From Entoloma clypeatum (taxonomy: Eukaryota; Basidiomycota; Agaricomycetes; Agaricales; Entolomataceae), in contig OY751489.1 in the NCBI GenBank assembly GCA_963565915.1, forward strand, positions 620,001 to 684,000: 64,000 bases of DNA, given 5' to 3'. Below the pieces are notes generated by a model, which was not told the DNA's origin, ran no database searches, and saw only the letters and a program-made list of their open reading frames with translations. This document shows positions 19,728-29,925 of this stretch, piece by piece; within the stretch, counting starts at the first letter, position 1, and every line of letters begins with the position of its first letter. Position numbers and translations under genes: made by a program.

Positions 19728-19899
19728 TTGCTTTACGGCCGTTGTCATATTCTTGTCTGGTGATTTCATCTCGTCCATGTCCCCCCAGCTCCACTTGAAG
19801 TGACTGTATGTATGTCTTGCTTGTACCCATGGTTTGATCAAGAAGAGAAAGTGGCAGTAATGCACATGACGAGTTTTTTGAACATGCCAAGGCTGTTGT

Positions 19900-20535
19900 T
19901 GACGCTTTGATGGAAGACGGTGATAGCCGACCCTCGTAACTTGAACCTCAGCGCTCTGACGCAACTTGGCCTTGTTCTGGAAGGTTGTCGCGAGCATTGG
20001 TCGGCTTTTGGTTCGGATATCTCGCATCATTTTCAACTGTCATAAGACTCGTTGCCCCTAAACTTCACAGCCCACTCAAAGACGTGACCCACTATAGGTG
20101 ATTTCGTCATTGCTATCAAGGAAGCCTTTGTGTTTCAGCATGGGCCGCATTCAACGACTCACGTAAGTAGATTCAAAATATCACAAACGCAACCTAACTC
20201 TATTTCTCTAGTTAAACGACATCCTTATCTATACCTGTGGCTGTTCCTCATCATTTTCCTCGGCCCATGGTTCCTGTCTCTTCTTCTCTTGGTCATCCAG
20301 GCGGCTGTTTGCGTCATTCTCAACATTTTAGGATTTGGTCTCAAGGGAGTCAGGAGAGGTAAATCATTCTTCCGAGTTCTGATGATCTAACGAGCCTAAC
20401 TGTGAAATTTCAGGCTCTCCTGCTGCTTTTTATCAATCATTCTGGTATGGTGGGCACACCCCAGCGAAGTCGATGTTTGCCATGCTGCAAGCAGGCTTGG
20501 CCGCGTATGTTGTATGCTTTATTATTTCAGTTTGA
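19900..20535 (+). pseudogene. IFI6/ISG12-like protein, copy 2, 5' end damaged
   Basis: A tandem, diverged duplicate of copy 1. The 3' exons are intact: P-Y-L-Y-L-W-L-F-L-I-I-F-L-G-P-W and the helices, intron with a GTAAAT donor near 20358 and a TTTCAG acceptor near 20413, then G-S-P-A-A-F-Y-Q-S-F-W-Y-G-G-H-T-P-A-K-S-M-F-A-M-L-Q and TGA at 20533. The 5' exon differs: where copy 1 encodes the signal-like helix, copy 2 has lost about 90 bp (compare 18810-18940 with 19950-19985) and has TAA in the equivalent frame. Either it uses another start or it is a pseudogene. Confidence 0.5.
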
Positions 20536-20677
20536 CTGCTTCACGGCCGTATTCTTGTCTGGATACTTGATCAAGAAGAGAAAGTGGTAAATGCGCCTAT
20601 CGGCATGTCGGCTGAGTTGATGGATACAAAGGAGCACAGGCTTCCTTATTCGCTGCTACACCGTTGAATCACTCGCC

Positions 20678-21856
20678 ATGGACTGGAAAGCCCTATATTC
20701 TGGCATATTTGCGACAGCTTCTAAAATTTGAAAAAGGCTCTGGTCTGGAGATGACGGTGCACTTGAACAGTTAACAACCAAAGTCCGCGACCAAGTCCGC
20801 GAACAGCTGTGTATGTGAACTCTTAGGGTGCTCGAATTCACTGAGGTTTGATTATGATCAAGGGGGTGTCGGAACGCGATCCCGGCAACACACGTGGGTG
20901 GGGGGGGGGGGTCCTCGGGGGTGAAAAAAAAAAGTCCGACACCCAGATTAATTGGCCGAAAACGGCAGTCAGGATGCCCAGCAACACACGAGTTTCTTTC
21001 TGGCATCTCCCCCCCGTCTCCGCACCCTGAGCCTCGCGTTCGAAGGCCCCCTGCAGGCCTGCGGCTCCGTCTCGACCTTCCTCGATGCCCTCCCGGGCTC
21101 TCCTCCTTCTCAACAACCACACCAAGACGCTGGCACGCTGCGGGACTGCGTATCCAGCCCGCGCTCCCTTGTCATTCCCGTTCCCGTTCCCACTGTTCCC
21201 ATTGCCAACTCCGTTGACACCCTCACCCTCACCCTCACTGCCCCCGACCACCTCCGACCACCTCCACGCTCTCCGCCGCCCGCGCGTACATCCGCGGCTT
21301 CAAACACACATCAACGGTGCTTGCCCTCCTGCACGCCCTTGTCGCTGCCCGACCTCCAAGAGGCGCTGTGCGCCCTGAGCCTCTCGGCGCATGGGAAGAA
21401 GAACTCAGAGCCGCTGCGGCGGCTGCGGGCAGAGGTATGGGTGCGGTGCCTCGCGCCGGCGCTCGTCGATTTTGTAATTGAGCAAGAGGGCCACGTATTT
21501 CCTTTATTTTATCTCATGTTTTTCACAGAAATATATATGTTTGTGGGCATAACATACTATATTAGGAAGGAGGGGGTGGGGGGGGGGGGGTCTAGCAAGG
21601 CCGAAAAAAAAAGTCCGACGTGTGTTGCTGTAGTCGCGTTCCGACACCCCCTTGATTATGATCATTCTTAGCTCGGGAGAATGTCGAATTGATAAAAGAG
21701 GAACTTGCAAGAACGGCGAACGGCGTATACAATGAGTCATGGTCTTTATATGGTGTTTTCAAGGAGAAGGGAAAGGAGCTTCTCGCTGAAAGCGAAAAGC
21801 TGAGCAGCGAGGGTGTTCCTGAGAAGTTCCTGAGTCTGAGTTCAATCATCAACTGA
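20678..21856 (+). CDS. Small helical protein gene whose intron holds a hAT-like element
   Basis: Exon 1 (ATG 20678 to 20810) ends V-R-D-Q-V-R-E-Q-L at a GTATGT donor (20811). Exon 2 (21672-21856) follows a CATTCTTAG acceptor and reads R-E-N-V-E-L-I-K-E-E-L to L-S-S-I-I-N and a stop. Together they are 318 nt, in frame, about 105 residues. Without the inserted element the intron would be 57 nt, the usual size here. Exon 1 contains an in-frame TGA at 20729-20731 (after A-S-K-I), so translation from ATG 20678 would stop after 17 residues. The gene may be decayed, or a different upstream exon and start may be used. It lies just downstream of the two IFI6-like genes. Family not recognised. Confidence 0.45.
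20859..21654. mobile_element. hAT-like non-autonomous DNA element in an intron
   Basis: Ends are inverted repeats starting CAAGGGGGTGTCGGAACGCG on both sides (20859 onward; reverse complement ending 21654), with weaker matching up to about 40 bp. The flanks carry an 8-bp direct repeat ATTATGAT (20851-20858 and 21655-21662), the hAT hallmark. It is 796 bp long with no transposase. Inside, a run of 12-14 G followed by a run of 9-10 A and GTCCGAC occurs near both ends in the same orientation. The middle (about 21010-21480) is GC-rich with an open plus frame and may be a captured gene piece. Confidence 0.8.
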
Positions 21857-21909
21857 ATAGACTCTGAACTTGAAGGTAAATCACTTCTGTACTCGAGGGA
21901 TTTGAGCTT

Positions 21910-22492
21910 TCAACCATGGAAACACTTGCGCCAAGAGCGTGTACCCGAACGGTGGCGTACGTCAGAAATATCCACGTCCCTTTTGGAATGGGTCTCACAG
22001 ATACCCTGCATCGCAAAAGTTGAGGAATCACAAGCCGTAGCACGGATTCTTCTCAAATCAGCGGCACTCACAGTGGATGGAATAAGTGAGTCGAGCCCGG
22101 CAGTCCCCGTCGCTTCCACCTCCCACATTTACCCACGGAACGGGATTTTGGAAACCTATCATGCGGGACACCGATTGTCCACAGACAGGACACTCGTTAC
22201 CGCTCATGATCACCCGTCCGATACAGGTTCCGCATCCATAATGGCCACATGGTCGTAGAACACACCCAGCTTTGTCAATGGAATGGGAAGAGCAATACGG
22301 CGGGTTCGTAGGATCAGGCAGGTCAGATGACTGGGATGATGAGGTAGAGACGGCGGCAGATGTGTTGTTGTCTAGCTGTCGGACAGACTGCAAATCCCGG
22401 AAGCGGTCTGTGGCATCCAAGGGCCTATCATAGCATGAGTCAGTTGAGAATGAAGCAAGTTCCGTTTCAACAGTAAAGCAACATCCACGCAT
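21910..22492 (-). CDS. RING-finger protein
   Basis: From ATG 22492 the minus frame encodes about 100 residues of S/T/D-rich sequence. A RING-type zinc site follows: Y-C-S-S-H, G-C-V-L-R-P-C-G-H-Y-G-C-G-T-C-I, then C-P-V-C-G-Q-S-V and G-F-Q-N-P-V-P-W. The C-x2-H...C-G-H-x2-C-x2-C...C-x2-C spacing fits a RING variant used by E3 ubiquitin ligases to bind an E2 enzyme. After P-V-P-W a GTAAAT donor is likely, with a last exon near 22080-21910 (S-A-A-D-L-R-R-I-R-A-T); this end is uncertain. No membrane segment was seen, and the substrate cannot be inferred. Confidence 0.6.
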
Positions 22493-22923
22493 CTCGCTAT
22501 TCCTACCCTTATCAATCTTCGTCGGACCGCGGCTCTAGATTATACCGTGATCCTTTCCCTCCTTGGCTTTGGCGTGCGGGTGCAACTTCTAATGCTGGTC
22601 TGTGGACTGAGGATCTTTGGCATCAACTTATCAGTCCCGGGCGTCGTACGACCCTGCTACGGCGAGCAGCATTTTGCTTCTGTCAACAAGAGGGACAGCG
22701 TGGGTGGTTGTCCTTGCCTTCGTGAGCCACGTGATACTTGTCAGGCACTTGTGGCTGTGCACTCGAACAATGAAAGTTCACACCGAGCCCATTGTCTTGC
22801 CAGACAAAAAGATAAAACTACAAGAATGCTCATGGCAGTCTCGCTTGTTGATGCTTCCCGCTTTCTCTTTCCCCGCCACTCTTTAGGCTACTTTTTCTTT
22901 CCTTTAATCTTCACATGCTAGTC
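22493..22923. other. Divergent intergenic region between RING and AA14 genes
   Basis: About 430 bp shared by the 5' ends of the RING gene (-) and the LPMO gene (+). Overlapping short frames show no motif. CT-rich stretches just before 22924 are typical of fungal promoters. Confidence 0.4.
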
Positions 22924-24675
22924 ATGAGACGATTTTCTGCCTTTCTCGTTCTTGCCGCTGTTCATGAAGGTCTGTTGGGTGTGCGTGGTCATGTTGCGGC
23001 GTGGCACAAGGGTGCGTTAATATCGCATTTCACCATGTATCACAAACTGAACTCAACCTACTCGGTTTCGCAGGGATGTATTGCTTAAACGGAACATCTG
23101 GCATGGAGGACCTCAATACCAACGAGGCTGTCACTCCTTTATTCAAAGTTGGTCGAACTCTCATGATCTTTTGGCCACAACTCATGATAAATGCTGCCTT
23201 CTAGCTCTCCCGAAATGATTGGTGGTTCCATCATGAAAACAACGTGAGCTTTCCGCCAATGGCCATCGATTGCAGAGACTAGCAACTGACTGATTATGAT
23301 ATCGTCAGTGCGACCAATTTCCTCCAGCTCCAGGCGACTTCCTAGAGTTGTGCGCCCTGTTCTCATTTCAAAGATCGACACGTATCCTGATAATTGCACT
23401 GAAACAGACCCGCCAACGGAGATTTCACCGTCGAGCACGCCATTAACCGCGCATATACCTCCCTTTCATACGATGGAAAATTCGCCAGTACCTTCACGAA
23501 CGGTCAAGAGGATCCGGGCATCGGTATCTCGCCAGGTGGACTGGCACCCGCCTGTATCACCTCCCCGAACAGTTCGTCTCCTTTTAATCTATGATGTTTC
23601 CCGACATTTATGCGAAAGTGTTGGCTAGTCCATACAGAGAACGAAACTATGGCTTCTGGTACAGCGTTTGCAATATCATACCAGGTAGAATGTTTGGCCC
23701 AGGAATGATGCGTGGTAACTCATGTAGTGTTCGTAGTCCGACATCTCACAGGTCACCCCCGAGAATCTGGTCGTATTCAGCGTGTTATACCAGTGATTAT
23801 TCTGCGCCTCGCCCGCTTTCTTTTTCGTATCTGACTTGATTTCTCGTAGCTCTCCCTGGCAACGCATCGCAACCTATTCAGTCCCCAACTTACCGGCATG
23901 CCCGGAAGAGGGATGTATTTGTGCTGTAAGTCATTTACATTCTTCCCATACGGCTTTCCACTGATTATAGTTTCAGTGGGGATGGGTACGCCGCTTTCCG
24001 CACATGACGCATCCACGAAAACTCACTCCTCATCGTCCTTCTCTGGATCTAGGTCCCAAATGGGTACGCACACATTCTCTCCCCGCCTAAACCCGTTCTC
24101 AACCCCGGCGATCCCTGTAGGTGCGGGGAACCCAACATGTACATGCTCCCCTACCGCTGCAAAGTCACTGGCACACCAGGAACAGCCGCCGTCGGCAGCG
24201 CCGTGCCGCCTACCTGGTGTGAAGACAACACAAAAAACTGCACGTCTGGCCCGAAACAGATGATCTATTGGAACCAAGCAGAAGGGAACAACATCCAAGT
24301 CGGTGGGCTCGATCGTTCGGGTCTGCCGAGGTCACCGGCATATAATGGGAAGCTGGGTTTCGCGGACGGTGAGTTACTCTTTATGAGAACTGTGAGGATA
24401 TGACTGATGTTTTGCTTTTATGGATTTTAGGGGCGCAGATCGATATATTCGTGACGGAACCTACGATCACCTCGACTCCGAGTTCTGTGGGAGCGACGTC
24501 GACCGCAAGTTATGGTTCTGGATTCGTCACTCCGACTTCTGTGTCTCCACCAGGTATTCCGCCCGGACCAAGATCGACGAATATGACTAGTGGCACTCGT
24601 CTTTCCTTTACGACTTCTTTGTATCATCTGTCAGCGATGTCGATCGTCGCATTCATGGTTGTATTTCTGGTATAG
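22924..24675 (+). CDS. AA14 lytic polysaccharide monooxygenase, GPI-anchored (12 exons)
   Basis: Exons 22924-23011, 23074-23147, 23205-23243, 23309-23346, 23408-23571, 23629-23684, 23752-23792, 23850-23925, 23977-23985, 24053-24063, 24121-24368 and 24431-24675 join to 1089 nt (362 residues) without a break. A signal peptide (M-R-R-F-S-A-F-L-V-L) ends before H-V-A-A-W-H-K-G-M-Y-C, so the mature protein starts with the copper-binding His. Other AA14 marks are D-L-N-T-N, T-S-P-N-I-H-T-E-N-E, G-T-A-F-A-I-S-Y, V-L-Y-H-S-P-W and W-G-W-V-P-N-G-C-G-E-P-N-M-Y-M. Also present are C-x-S-G-P-K-Q-M-I-Y-W-N-Q and S-P-A-Y-N. Known AA14 enzymes oxidatively cleave xylan bound to cellulose. The C-terminus is an S/T-rich linker and a hydrophobic tail, suggesting a GPI anchor and a cell-surface enzyme. 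It is next to three GH12 genes. Confidence 0.9.
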
Positions 24676-25390
24676 TCCGCCATCTCCGGTCATTGTATCT
24701 ATGTGCATTATTTTGGAATCTGTACACAAAGTATTGTAGCCTCATCATGAGTACACTCGTTTTGTATCGAGTTGGAAAGTGTATATTGTAGTAAGTTGCT
24801 AGAAGCTGCTTTGTACTTACATCTACATCGTGCGGAAGATATTCTTCGTCGTCTTGTTGATGGCTACTGCAAGTCGATGCGCATGATTCCAGGATTACGA
24901 AGAGAGCGCCAGTCATTATTGGGCACCCTCAAAGCGCGGAACTAATCGCTCTCCAATTAATAGTACGTGTTCATCCATTTTCTAGTACTTTATGGATACC
25001 AGTGTTCACAGCGGAGGTTCGACTCACAAAAATTATGCGCCTCCCGAACCACGAGGAGATTCACCACTCTTCCTTGAAGGACTCTACGGACCGTTCCTGC
25101 ATCGGCCCTACTCCGAGTTAGAAGGATAGCCTCGCGAAACTAACTACCGGGATCTCTCGATTGATTGTCTCGTTTGATAGTCCATTTTCCTCAACAATGT
25201 TTGAATGCCTCGGTTGATTGATGTGGATCTCTGCAAGCTCAACAGAAGCGGTGTTTGCGCGTTTCGGACTCATCGTCATTCGTTCTTTCTCATCTACAGA
25301 GCTCAAGGAAAACTCGCTTTCATGCTCTAGACTGAGACAAAAAACACTGTTCGAATTGTGAATCGCGGTAGAAACCAATCTTTCCTTCCC
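24676..25390. other. Intergenic region between AA14 and GH12 copy A (convergent)
   Basis: About 700 bp holding two 3' ends. The part at 25120-25390 is a diverged relative of the sequence downstream of GH12 copies B and C. No other gene recognised. Confidence 0.4.
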
Positions 25391-26436
25391 CTAGGTGATC
25401 ACCGCGCTATAGGACGACCTAGTATAACCAAGCATCAGTCCAGTTCTTAATCCATTGAAGCGTGTGAGATTCACTTACGTCTTGAATTTGGCGGATCCCG
25501 AAGTGGCTTCTATGCCTGCTTTCAAGGAGATGAGGTATTGGGTGTTGGTGAGTTTGGTGAAGCTTTGTTTCGAGACCAGATACTAGGAGGCAGGTCTGAA
25601 CACTCGAACTCCCTTATCAGGAAAGAATGGCTCACATTGAGGAACACTTTCAAATCGCCATTGAATGTGGCAACATTGCCGCTGGAAGGAACGAAGGAGA
25701 ACAATTTCTTAGGCCCAATCATTTCGACGTCGAGGATCCTGTATTAATCCCGGTTAGCATTCTTCATCGAGTAAACACTGCTCTTGGACTGACCAAGTGT
25801 GACCGGCAAGAGAAATAGTATTAGATCCCTGAGGCTTTCCACTAGCGAGGGTATTATTCGATGGATTGTCCGCTTTAAAGTTCGCAAGCCAGATCTTGAT
25901 CTCGTTGGGGTTGGACCCTTTCGCCGTCGAGGACGTGATCAAGTGGTACCCGACGTTGGTGACAGTAGGTGAAGTAGATGTTAAAGACCACGACCACGAT
26001 GACTAAAAGCATTTAGTAAGGGGGTCAAAGCATGGATGAGAGAGATGTACTTTGATGGAATGGATAGCGGAGAGTTTCTTGTTGAGGCCATTTTTCACAC
26101 CAATGTTCGTGGAGCTCATTACTTTGTTACCACCTTCGGGCCAGGACCAAGTGGACGACCACCCAACGGAATTGCCCCTCGCAGAATCGACCTGAGCACA
26201 GGCTGAGCTCGATGACTCGGTCGTGCTAGCTTGCACCACTTGATTGAGTATGTACGGCCCGGCGGGAATAGTGCCAGAACGGCCTTGTAAAAAAATTGGC
26301 ATAGATCAGACTCTGTTACGTGCTCAAAAAATACCACGAGCTCACCACAACGAAGTTTAACAGCCCTTTCACCCAACTCAGCAAGAGCTGCGGCAAGGGG
26401 AATCAAGGCGACGAGGAAAGCGACTGTCGACTTCAT
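25391..26436 (-). pseudogene. GH12 endoglucanase copy A, splice-site lesion
   Basis: Signal peptide from ATG 26436 (M-K-S-T-V-A-F-L-V-A-L-I-P-L-A-A-A), exon 1 to 26346, exon 2 26283-26051 (I-P-A-G-P-Y, then A-C-A-Q-V-D-S and S-S-T-W-S-W), exon 3 from 26002 (I-T-S-S-T-A-K-G-S-N-P-N-E-I-K-I-W-L). The N-E-I-K-I-W-L Glu is the GH12 nucleophile; the acid/base Glu is in K-A-G-I-E-A-T-S-G, where copies B and C have G-T-E. The last exon ends S-S-Y-S-A-V-I-T at 25391. At the fourth junction (25771-25780) one base is missing relative to copy C. Splicing at the remaining GT gives CAG-TGA, and no splicing runs into TAA. As read, the protein is cut off before its second catalytic residue. An alternative splice site would rescue it. 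Confidence 0.7.
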
Positions 26437-27603
26437 CGTATTCGGTAAGCAGTGTTCGGAAGCAAATATGAGATGAGATTGGGTTGTGGCTTTGGAATGC
26501 ACCCCGGGACCTTTTTATAGTTGTTGGTGTTTCGAAGAATGAAGCAGATGTTTTGTTCTTTTGCGCTATGTACCAGTACTTCCCCTGGATGTCTGAGGTT
26601 CTTATTCGCTGCCCATGCGCCGCCCAGTGGAAACACACGCGTGGACGGTTGAAAAGGGAAATGTAGATGTTCGCAGTGGAGTGTCGATGAGGCGCATGAA
26701 GGTCATGCGAGGCTCGCCCTATTCAAATCTTCTAAGTAACAAAGGCCTGAGAATTGGGCGAAGAAAACTCATACTTACCAGCGAGCGTCTGGAGGCCTTC
26801 GCCTTCGCCACGCCGTTCGGTTCTCGGAAGTGCGACTGGACGGTTCGTGGACTTGGAACTTCGATTCTTCTGTCGTTCTCGAGTTGCCATCGATCAGGCC
26901 TCAGGCGGGAGTCTCGAGTCTCGAGTCGCTGTCGACTCGCTGCCAAGATCAAACAATTCAAAAGTTAACGGCCAATCTGTGAGCAAACATGTGACGGCCT
27001 GATGCGGTTGTACCGGCCCGCGTCGGGGCTCAGTTGCTCGCAGCCAGCATCAACTCTCTGAAGGAAATCACCCCGGCGAAATCGTTGTAGCTTTTTCGAG
27101 ACCACACTTGACATTCGACTACCGTGCCGCCTGCGGTCGCTTCTTCTGGTCTGGCGCAAAAGATTCAAGCTTGGCAATGAGTGGACCGCGACCCGAAACT
27201 CTCGCCTGTCAATCCATAGTGACTTCGTGAACGACACAAGAATCGAGGTTCCAAGTCTTCCACGAACCGTCCAGTCGCACTTTCGAGAGCCGAGTGACGT
27301 GGCCGGGGCTCGGCACTCTCTGTGTCATCGTTACCAGATCTTCCGCTCAAGTCTCATGATCAGGCCTTGTTGGGGCTTTGACAGAATAGGGCGAACCTCC
27401 CATGAACTTCATGCGCGTCACGGGCACATCGACCACATTTGCCTTTTCAACCATTGACGATTGGGTTCCCAAGGAGAAGTATTGGTACGCATCGCTAAAA
27501 GCAATTTTTTCTGGTCCATCTATAGAACTTGAAACACCAACAAGTATAAAAAGGGGTGCAGTTCAAAGCCGCAACCTAATCTTACAAGTAATTTCTGTAT
27601 ACG
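26437..27603. promoter_or_regulatory. Head-to-head intergenic region of GH12 copies A and B
   Basis: The two genes point away from each other. TATAAAAAGG lies 75 nt upstream of the A start (minus strand, 26510-26519) and 50 nt upstream of the B start (27545-27554). The stretch at about 26780-26900 is the inverted counterpart of about 27220-27360 (both contain CGAACCGTCCAGTCGCACTT on one strand), so the region is an inverted duplication around about 27000-27150. No gene lies in between. Confidence 0.6.
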
Positions 27604-28661
27604 ATGAAGTTGACAGTCGCATTCCTGGTTGCCTTGATTCCACTTGCCACAGCCTCCCCGCTTGCTGAGTTGGATGCAAGGGCTACTCAGTTCTGCGGTG
27701 AGGCTGTGATGTTTTTCGAGTACGCCCTAGAGTCTGATTTATGTCTATTTTTTTTTCAAGGTCAAAATGAGGCTATCCATGCCGGACCTTACACACTTTC
27801 CCTCAATCGGAACGCGCGGCAAGCCTCAGCATGTGCTCAGGTCGATTCTCAGAACGGTAATAACGTTGCGTGGTCGAGCACTTGGACCTCGAACAAACAG
27901 ACTGGCACCGATGTAAAGAGCTTTACCAATGTTGCTGCGAATGACGGCCTTGGAAAACAACTCTCCGCTATTCGTTCCATCAAAGTAAATCTCTCTCATC
28001 CATGCTTTGACCCCCCTTGCTGAAATTCTATAGTCATCGTGGGAGTGGTCTCAAATAGCCTCTTCACCTCTCGTCGCCAACGTTGTGTACCAGTTGATCA
28101 CTTCCTCGACGGCGAAAGGGTCCGATGCCAACGAGATCAAGATCTGGCTTGTGAACTTCAACGCGGACCAATCTATTCCCTCGAATCACCGCGCTGGTAG
28201 AAAGCCGGTACCTTGGGTATCTGGTGTTTCTCTTGCCGGTCACACTTGGTCAGTCCAAGACCCATGCTCTTCAATGAAGAATCCTAACCAGGATAAATAC
28301 AGGGACATTTACTCTGGACAGGAGGCGGGTAAAAATGTCTTCTCTTTCCTTTCTTCCGACAGGGCCAGTATCCACACATTCAGTGCTGATTTGAAAGTGT
28401 TCCTTGATGTGAGCCAATTTTTCGTGATAAGAGAGTCTGAGTGTTCAATAGTTACCTGCCTCCTAGTTTTTGGTCTCGAACCAAAGCTTCACCCAATTCT
28501 CCCGCACCCAATACCTCATCGCCTTGAAAGCAGGCACAGAAGCCACCTCAGGATCCGCCAGATTCAGGACGTAAGTCGATCTCATGCTCATCATGAATGG
28601 ATTGACGACTGGACTGATGCTTGTTCATACTAGGTCGTCCTATAGCGCGGTGATCAACTAG
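27604..28661 (+). CDS. GH12 endoglucanase (xyloglucanase-type) copy B
   Basis: Exons 27604-27697, 27761-27984, 28034-28408, 28467-28570 and 28634-28661 join to 825 nt (274 residues). A signal peptide (M-K-L-T-V-A-F-L-V-A-L-I-P-L-A-T-A) directs secretion. Family marks are H-A-G-P-Y-T-L, A-C-A-Q-V-D-S, A-W-S-S-T-W, the nucleophile E140 in N-E-I-K-I-W-L and the acid/base E256 in K-A-G-T-E-A-T-S-G, ending S-S-Y-S-A-V-I-N. GH12 enzymes hydrolyse beta-1,4-glucan or xyloglucan with retention. The intron found in copy C at this point has lost its GT donor here; the 36 nt (28267-28302) are a multiple of three without a stop, so they would be translated as 12 extra residues in a loop before S-G-Q. Whether the enzyme tolerates this is unknown. 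Confidence 0.85.
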
Positions 28662-29925
28662 GCGAACGAAAAATTGCATAGGATGAGTCCGAACTATCAC
28701 AATAGAGCAGTGGTTGTTGTCTTGGAGCGTGAAGCCGAGTTCCGCTTGAAGATTGAAAAATTTCCACAATATCGTGAGATGAGATTGAACGAATCGGGGC
28801 GAGTCCGTCCAAAAGCACACGAAGGGCATGGTGTTCGCCTCTCCGACGCTACCTCATATTCGCCCTGTTCCAGATGAGAGCCTGGTTGCCTTTTCAACTT
28901 GTCTTCTCGCCGGGGGTCATGTGGCGCTAGCGAAGATGGCGTTCAACATGAATAAATAATACTTGGTAACGTTCGTGATTCCTTTAAAACCCTCATCTTA
29001 TCCTTTTGCATATTTCTCCATAGTTGTCAGTGTACAACTTCAATGACTGATGCACGGGTCTTCAGCTATCAGGGAAAAGGACGATAAGGAAACAGGGAAG
29101 ATCGTCCTGGTCCTTTCAAAGCAACGGCAGCCGGTTTGTCAAAAATTTGCCATCATCACGCCGACGGGCTGAACGAAGACGGGCGTTCGACCCCACTGTG
29201 TCAAATTGGTCTCGGTCTTGGGTCCAGACCCGTGCTTTCAGCTTCCTATACCCTATACCCCAGGGAATGGTCAAGGAAGTCGTGGAAGAATTCGCCATCT
29301 TTGTATACTCAGCTGCTAACGGCTGTGGTCAGACGTTGAAGAAAATTTCTCCGCCCTGAGAAGTCTCCGATGTCGGAACTTCCCAACTGGATCCCCCCGA
29401 AACATCGTACTCAGCGTCGCTTCTTCTCGTCTGGCGCAAATGATTCAAGCTTGGGAAAAAGCGGCGCCAGTTTGATGTCTGGGAGGCAATGGGAAGTCAA
29501 CTCTTGAACTTCTAAACTTTGGTGCGACTCAGCGGGGGCTCGAACCCCGCGCCTGATCGGTGACAACTCGAGGATGGTACTCCACTCGGACGCAAGAATC
29601 GAAGTTTCAAGACCACGAACTTTCCAGTCACAGACTCACAGCTGAACATGGCCGAGGCCGGACTCTCCCTCTCATCGTTACGAGTTTTTCCGCTCAATTC
29701 TCAGGCCTCGTTAGGAGGTCTGAACAGGGCGAACCTCTCATGAACTTCATGCGTGTCACGGACAATCCATTGCAAACATCTGCGTTTCAGCTGGCGCGAT
29801 TTCCCACCCATGATCGTTGGCCTTCTTAATGGTTCATTCCTGTTGTTAGGGGCGCCGAGGGATATAACAAGTTGTGCATTCCAAAGCCACAACCCAATCT
29901 CGTCTTAGATTTCGAACACTATACG
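28662..29925. other. Intergenic region between GH12 copies B and C
   Basis: No gene was recognised. About 29050-29160 resembles 31258-31345, and about 29410-29760 resembles 27140-27410. The B and C genes with their flanks therefore form a tandem segmental duplication. A TATA-like GATATAACAA is at 29861-29870. Confidence 0.5.

Noticed and set aside
20952..21671. 239-codon plus frame in the hAT-like element as a real gene
   Set aside because: It runs through low-complexity GC-rich sequence, the G/A runs and the element end; no domain seen. At most a captured fragment.
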